Shown in pieces: positions 58,701 through 64,000 of a stretch of DNA of 64,000 nucleotides. The translations under genes were made by a program, and so were the position numbers. The notes under the pieces are model-generated. The model saw only the letters and a list, made by a program, of their open reading frames with translations. It was not told the origin of the DNA and made no database searches. Positions within the stretch are counted from its first letter, which is position 1. Each line of letters starts with the position of its first letter. Origin of the DNA: Platycnemis pennipes (lineage: Eukaryota > Arthropoda > Insecta > Odonata > Platycnemididae); the NCBI GenBank assembly GCA_933228895.1, contig OW121848.1, positions 95,251,470 through 95,315,469 of the forward strand. The letters are read 5' to 3'.

Positions 58701-60050
58701 GCATCTATCTGATCCATACCTGATGTATGGGATCTGACGTAAACCTGCATATCCTGCCTACTACATTTGGAACGATAATCCAGTATCAACTTCTGAAGCG
58801 GAGGAAAAATATCCAATGCGCCAAGACCAACTCGACTCGTAATACTTATTTGTAGTAGAAACAGTTTTTGAAAACTAGTGCCATCCGAGGTAACCTATCA
58901 GGCAAGTTTTAGCTCCAGAAGAGCTGAATGGGGTCGTTTACCATATTTTTTATTGCCGAATCTGATCGAGTTTGTAAAATGAAAAGACTCGTATTTTTCC
59001 ATTTTTTGATCCGTCAATTATTTCTCGAGTTATAAGCGGCGAAAAACTGATGTTTTTAACCCTTTCGGAAAAGTGGACGTGGTGCAACCTCTGACGTATT
59101 CGACTTCGTCCAATCCCAACTGAGCCCGCGAATCTATTTCGCCTTATCGCACTGGGGGAGACACAGCTGACTCTGCCAATGGAAGCTGTTGCGATAGGTT
59201 CTGTGCAAGCAGACCTTCCGAGAACCCCCTCCACTCCCTTCCCTTCCCCTAAAAGCAGACAAGGACGGGAGGAAAATGACGACAATGGTATCAAGGCAGC
59301 TTCTTCGGTGGGCGTCACCTTTTGTTTATTTTACTGTTTGATATATGAGTGAATGGTTCGGGTTAGAAGATTAATTTTTTTACTAAAATTCATTTTTCGT
59401 TTCCATCTAACGATTTCAAGTACAAAATTGTGATTTCGGTTCAGATTAAAGGCCCCCATTAAAAGTATATCTGAGTTCCACTTTACATTTTACAACAAAT
59501 CTCAATAAATTCTAGGTAAATATTCAAAACCAGTTAATGTCATGCTGATCTCAAGGATACCAATTTTGGGTACCAAACACGATACCCAAACTTAAAAAAT
59601 GTACTCTACTGTAATGCAGGATAAGCACCACCTATAAAAAACTAAGATGATTAAACAGTAACGTGTGAATTTACAGCAGACGTTTAAAATAAATCCAAAA
59701 GCAGAGGTTAATTTAATGTGAAAAATGTGAGACTGGAGCACTATAGTCAAGGAGCCAGAAAGAAATACCACCAGCGAATTTCGGACTGGGAAATCTGATT
59801 CACGAAAAAGTCACCCTCTCGCGGACGGACAATTAAAGTTAGCATGGGTAACCAAAAGTTAAGACGAGGACTGTGACCAAATCAAACGAACACTCTACGA
59901 GATAACTATCCTTATCTGTATAAACACAAGGGATGATGCGATCCGGAAAGAATGGAAAAAAAACAAGGAAGGGTTGACTGAAGAGCTCTATGAATTTGAC
60001 CTCTCGGCGTTAGGAAAATTTCTCCGAAAAATTATTACCAAAGTTTAAAA
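55730..60050. other. AT-rich interval without identifiable gene
   Basis: A (TA)n run lies at 57636-57658. The plus frame at 56388-56711 (107 codons) and the minus frame at 58950-59318 (122 codons) are unrecognised and not called. No RNA gene or element ends were seen. Confidence 0.45.
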
Positions 60051-60059
60051 CATACAATT

Positions 60060-60790
60060 CCACTCGTCACATTCGTCCCCGACTCGTGTCTCAAATAAGT
60101 TCGGTTACGTAAGCGAGAGGCTGGTTCCACGCGTCAGCATGCTTTCGGTCACCGGGTTGAAATTCCAATTTGACATCAGTCGACCTTAAAGGTCGTCGAA
60201 CGAAACGTTGATCGAAAAATTCTGCCCACTCCCTCTTCCCTCAAGGTGCCACATATCTTCTCCGCCTGCCCTCTTCACCCCACCTCTCCCCCCCATTCTG
60301 CCCACCCGCCGACCAATCCAGTGGTGCGTTCAACGGTATCACAGCCGTGTCACGGCAATAGGACGCCACATCGTGCGAGAGAGGGAGATATAGGGAGGGA
60401 GAGGAGAGAGTGGATGAAACTCTCGACGCACGCCTCTAAGATTGGAGAACCCATCAATAGCGTAGCAATACAAATGGCTCGATTCGAGAAAAAAGTTATT
60501 AAAAGGGACTAGCGTCGATAGCGCATTTCGTGAGGGGATTTGATCAAAGGATTCGCGCCATCTTACGCCTCTGTTCAAACAACGGCCGTTGTTCAGCGTG
60601 TTCCCAGACGCGAGAGCCGCGGGTTCGATCAAGGAGATAAGAATCTAAAATTCCTGAAAATTGAAACTCGGGTCTTGATTTATGAGGAGTGGAGGATGGG
60701 AAAGGCGCTGCCATTACGAATTCATGCCCTCGAAAGGAAGACTATTCCATCTCCGCAATACAGTTACTTTTCAAGCGCCCCGACCAATCT
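60060..60790. promoter_or_regulatory. GC-richer island
   Basis: C-rich plus strand at 60230-60320, then CpG-rich to about 60630. Frames are short and overlap on both strands. It may be a promoter island, and no start could be chosen. Confidence 0.2.
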
Positions 60791-61399
60791 GTCTGGATAT
60801 AAAAAGCTCCACGGGTGACTCTCAATTCTTCCTCGTCCTAACTGCGTAGCAATTGACTTTCTTCTTTGAGATTTCCAGAAACGATTCTTTGGAACACTGG
60901 AAAAAGACCAAATTTCCTATAGAAACTTTACGATGACCAAGGCGCTCGAAAAATATGCTTGAAAGGGAAAATAGGAGAACACATTGCGTTCGCTTGGACC
61001 AACTCGCGAAAGAAAGAGCAAATAACGTGTGTACTATCATTTGTAAAAGTATCTATACACCCACACACCCCGTTTTACCTTTGAATTGAATGGGATGGGA
61101 TCGACTAGGAAAACATTTTTGGGCTTCGGCCTCAGTTGGAATAGCTTTACGTCACTGGTGGCCGACGAGTAGGTAAGGCTGTTAATGCAGCAGGGCTAGC
61201 GAAACTAGTCAAATAAACTCAAGGGATAGAAGCCCCAGCCGAAGGAATGCACTGCCGAATAAACTCTAGTCCACAATCTCCTAGGTCTCCAATCTTTGGC
61301 CGGTAGGACGATCGCAAGTGTTAACTTTAGGTCTCCGTCTCCAGGGCTTTTCTCATAAAAGAAGGGAACGAAACAAAAAGAATGCCTTTTCGTACTAGA

Positions 61400-61470
61400 G
61401 GCCCGCATAGTGTAGTGGCAACCCTTCTGCACTCTCATCCAAAGCTCTAGGTCGTGAGTTCGAGCTTCCA
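61400..61470 (+). repeat. tRNA-like sequence (SINE head)
   Basis: Has an A box, TAGTGTAGTGG (61408-61418), and a B box, AGTTCGAGCTT (61457-61467), at the spacing seen in tRNA genes, with GGCCCGC at the 5' end. The layout TAGTGTAGTGG...CTCTCA...GGTCGTGAGTTCGA is typical of arthropod tRNA-derived SINEs. The acceptor 3' strand does not pair with the 5' strand, so it is not a working tRNA gene. A T-rich stretch follows, with no clear body. Confidence 0.6.
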
Positions 61471-61479
61471 ATGGAGAGT

Positions 61480-64000
61480 TTTTAAAAAATCTCTTTACAC
61501 ATGCATTAGGATGACATTTCTATACTGCTGGACACGTGAATTTATTCCCATCACGATGTTAGTTTTTGAAATAATAATAGTTGTTCGGGGGAGGTAGCCA
61601 ACAACCGAGGTCATTTGCGCGATTAAGTATGTATGGATAGCTGGGTAGATGTAGGAATTTTTTGAGGAAGCGAGGAATAGTGTAAAGAAATCTGGCGGTG
61701 GCTTAAGCCTGCTGTTACCGAAAGATCCGTGTAAAAGAAAGTTTTAGGTCCACTTTTGTCAACCTATGAAGTACCGAGATCAATTGATCATGATTAATTA
61801 GCATCGAGTGTTGTAACTTTGAAAAAATACGTTACCTTATTATCTATCTATAATAAGAAATAATGAACGTTGTTTCTTGTCTGCCCATCTCCCTTTCAAC
61901 TCGGAAACGATTTTTTCTAGAGCGAGGCCGTGAATTTCTTTGTGTTTCTAGCAACCTAAGAAAACCAGAATTTAAGGGAGCACTAAACATTTTTCTTTCA
62001 TTCACTTAAATTCATTTAATAAATGGCTTTAAATAAACTTTCTTTTATTTATTCTTTATTTAACGGACATGGCTTCAAACATTCTTATTCTTGCTATCAT
62101 TTTACGCTCTGCGATCCACATTCCTCTAAAGCATCATTCATTTCCTCACCTTTATTCATAATTCAAATTCATCGTCCCATTTCGCCATCATCATCATATT
62201 TGGTGGAATCATATTGATTCCATGTCTAAATCAATTCCAATTATTTAAAACTAAGAATTGAGTTTCTACAGGCATTATGACGATTAAAGTAAAAGCCGTC
62301 TACTTAATTTCTATACCCTAATTTATATTTTACCTCCTAGTACTTCGCAACGTTCCCTTATTCACCGCAGCAGGCTCTTTGCATGGAAGGAAACCGGAAG
62401 GATAGTCTTGAAACTAAAATATTATCGTTAAACTTCTGATGTCCTAAGCTGAAAAAAATATACGATATACCTCAATATTTCATACACGTTGCCTTAGTTT
62501 TACAGAAACATTTCTCGGGCCAGAATTGAGATAAAAATTACTATGCGAGGGCAGGTCATCATATTCCCATAAGGACAATGCATTTCAACGTGAAAAACCT
62601 TCATTTTCAAATCCATATATATTCGTTAAATGGTTGAATACAAAGCAATATTCTTATGCCATTCTAAAGGAAAATTAATGAAATATAATATACCTACGTA
62701 AAAATCAAGGTAGGTTATCTGGCATGACTAAAATGATGGTTCCTCTTTAAGAAATCCCGTAATCAGCACTGTTTTTTTGGAAATAATATTAAAAGATACT
62801 GGAGGCATAATCACAAATGATTTGCGAAGAAAAATTATTAATATTATTCGGCACATACATTCGGGTCGACTGCTTGCATTACTCACGAATGTAATGGGTT
62901 TTGCGCACGGTAAAACTAAGAGTTGTACGGTTAATAATGGATTGCAAAAAACATGCGAATAAGGAAAATAGCGAAAAAATTTCAACACAATAATAGTAAG
63001 ATAGAAATGAATTGTACTTAAAAATGCGTTAAATCGACAGTGCAAAGTCTAAAATCAGCACATGAACGCCATAAATGAAGTTAAATATGATAAATTTGTA
63101 CCAGGTTTTAGGATTCCTAACGAAACAAAATGTATTGTTACTTTCCTTAAAAATCCTCCATTAAGGACAGCCGTAATGCCACTGCAATAAATTAATCGGG
63201 TATTAACGTACGTACGAATTACATAAGAGGCCGTAGGAAACGAAGCGTTTTATGTCGAGAAGAAGGGAATCAATCCTTCCCATTCTGGCTTCGTTTTCAC
63301 CACAGAGATTACTAAGTTAGTTCTATGATTTTCACCCGCACCTAGCATGTACTTTTTAACCCACTTGGTTTCGCATAGTGTGAAAGTTTCCGAAAACTAT
63401 CCTTGGTGTTGCGAAGTTCCAGATTAATTTACTGAAAATACTTATGTGCTTACATTTTCTCAAATTATATTTAGAATTCTAAAGTAGAATTTAGGTGATT
63501 GATAGCTGCAGTGCACAAGAGTGGCATCGATATATTATTGAAATTTTTAAAAATACCTTCTGCATTAAAAACCTTTACCCTCATATTAAATATCAACGGG
63601 CACCTTCAGCTAATAAAGCTACAGAATTGACTCACTCACTGCTAAAAATTCCTAGGTATTCCTAATAGAGTTAGATGTATGAAATTTCAGGCGAATTTGC
63701 TATTTGTTTGATGAGTCAGGAAACATTGAAAACCCAGATTTTTTCGCCCGCGTTCAGGCCCAGAGAAGATTCCATTTTTTAAATGGGATTAGACGGGGAA
63801 AACAAAAATTTCCGAAAAGAGCATCTATATTTTCCCTCATTAAAATATGAAGTGATTGAGTTTAAAGTGTAAATTTTGGACCAATATGAAGGGGAAGCAT
63901 AAAATATTTTAGCCTATTCGTTCGCTTTTCTTTATCAATCGATGTACTGAACATTTTTAACTTTTCACAGAAAATCTAATCATTTTTAGGTTTTTTTTTG
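61480..64000. other. AT-rich interval without identifiable gene
   Basis: No conserved frame, RNA gene or element ends. The plus frame at 62023-62217 and the minus frame at 62728-63045 are short and unrecognised. Confidence 0.5.

Noticed and set aside
58700..58740. GATCCATAC / GTATGGGATC inverted repeat
   Set aside because: Short and imperfect, with no further symmetry, and likely by chance.
60176..60213. CAGTCGACCTTAAAGGTCGTCG then GAAACGTTGATC, resembling a hammerhead tail
   Set aside because: The CUGANGA block is not present and extra bases separate the stem from GAAA. It is too weak to call without a covariance score.
1..64000. CRISPR arrays, operons, ribosome binding sites and riboswitches
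   Set aside because: The window is eukaryotic in character. No regularly spaced direct repeats or bacterial gene packing were seen.

Overview
The window looks like arthropod, probably insect, nuclear DNA. It is AT-rich with no operon-like gene packing, and no open frame reads as a complete conserved cellular protein. What can be identified is mobile-element debris: two reverse transcriptase fragments of non-LTR retrotransposons, two related 3' ends of another non-LTR family, the 3' end of a Penelope-like element (PLE), a Harbinger-type terminal-inverted-repeat element, tRNA-like SINE heads and a 5S rRNA-like relic. A recurrent 3'-tail motif (ACATCT repeats, then CAAGCCACC...GTGTGTGGCAGGG) also suggests arthropod. 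The species cannot be named from this sequence.

Layout. 1-2560 is AT-rich and mostly featureless. 2560-6850 is a CpG- and G-rich tract with one candidate first coding exon on the minus strand (4381-4414). 8126-10289 is a Harbinger-like element, with 3-bp TAA duplications and about 42-bp inverted ends, that contains a minus-strand non-LTR retrotransposon cut off at both ends. 10290-23130 is AT-rich, with foldback elements at 13610-13761 and 15901-16038, a tandem G-run at 16514-16572 and a tRNA-like sequence at 19172-19252. 23136-23600 is the PLE 3' end. 23843-24175 and 37672-38000 are the related retrotransposon 3' ends, and 27535-28000 is a second reverse transcriptase fragment. 32558-32638 is a tRNA-like insertion flanked by an 8-bp duplication. 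39477-39620 is a near-perfect palindrome, and 46493-46725 is a larger foldback. 54207-54323 is the 5S-like relic and 61400-61470 another tRNA-like unit. CpG-rich islands of about 0.3-1.2 kb recur through the window and may be promoters of genes whose coding exons lie elsewhere.

The most interesting signal is a set of hammerhead-ribozyme-like cores: CUGANGA, one spacer base, stem II, GAA, a self-complementary stem III, then C. They occur in the PLE tail (23261-23294, minus), in a foldback element (15955-15987, plus), and as two head-to-head copies in the 71-bp arms of the palindrome at 39477-39620. Decayed versions lie at 44705-44742 and 46638-46666. Hammerheads are known from PLEs. Their placement here in short, non-coding, inverted-repeat elements suggests a family of ribozyme-bearing foldback elements that may depend on PLEs. 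All calls were made by eye, without alignment or folding software.
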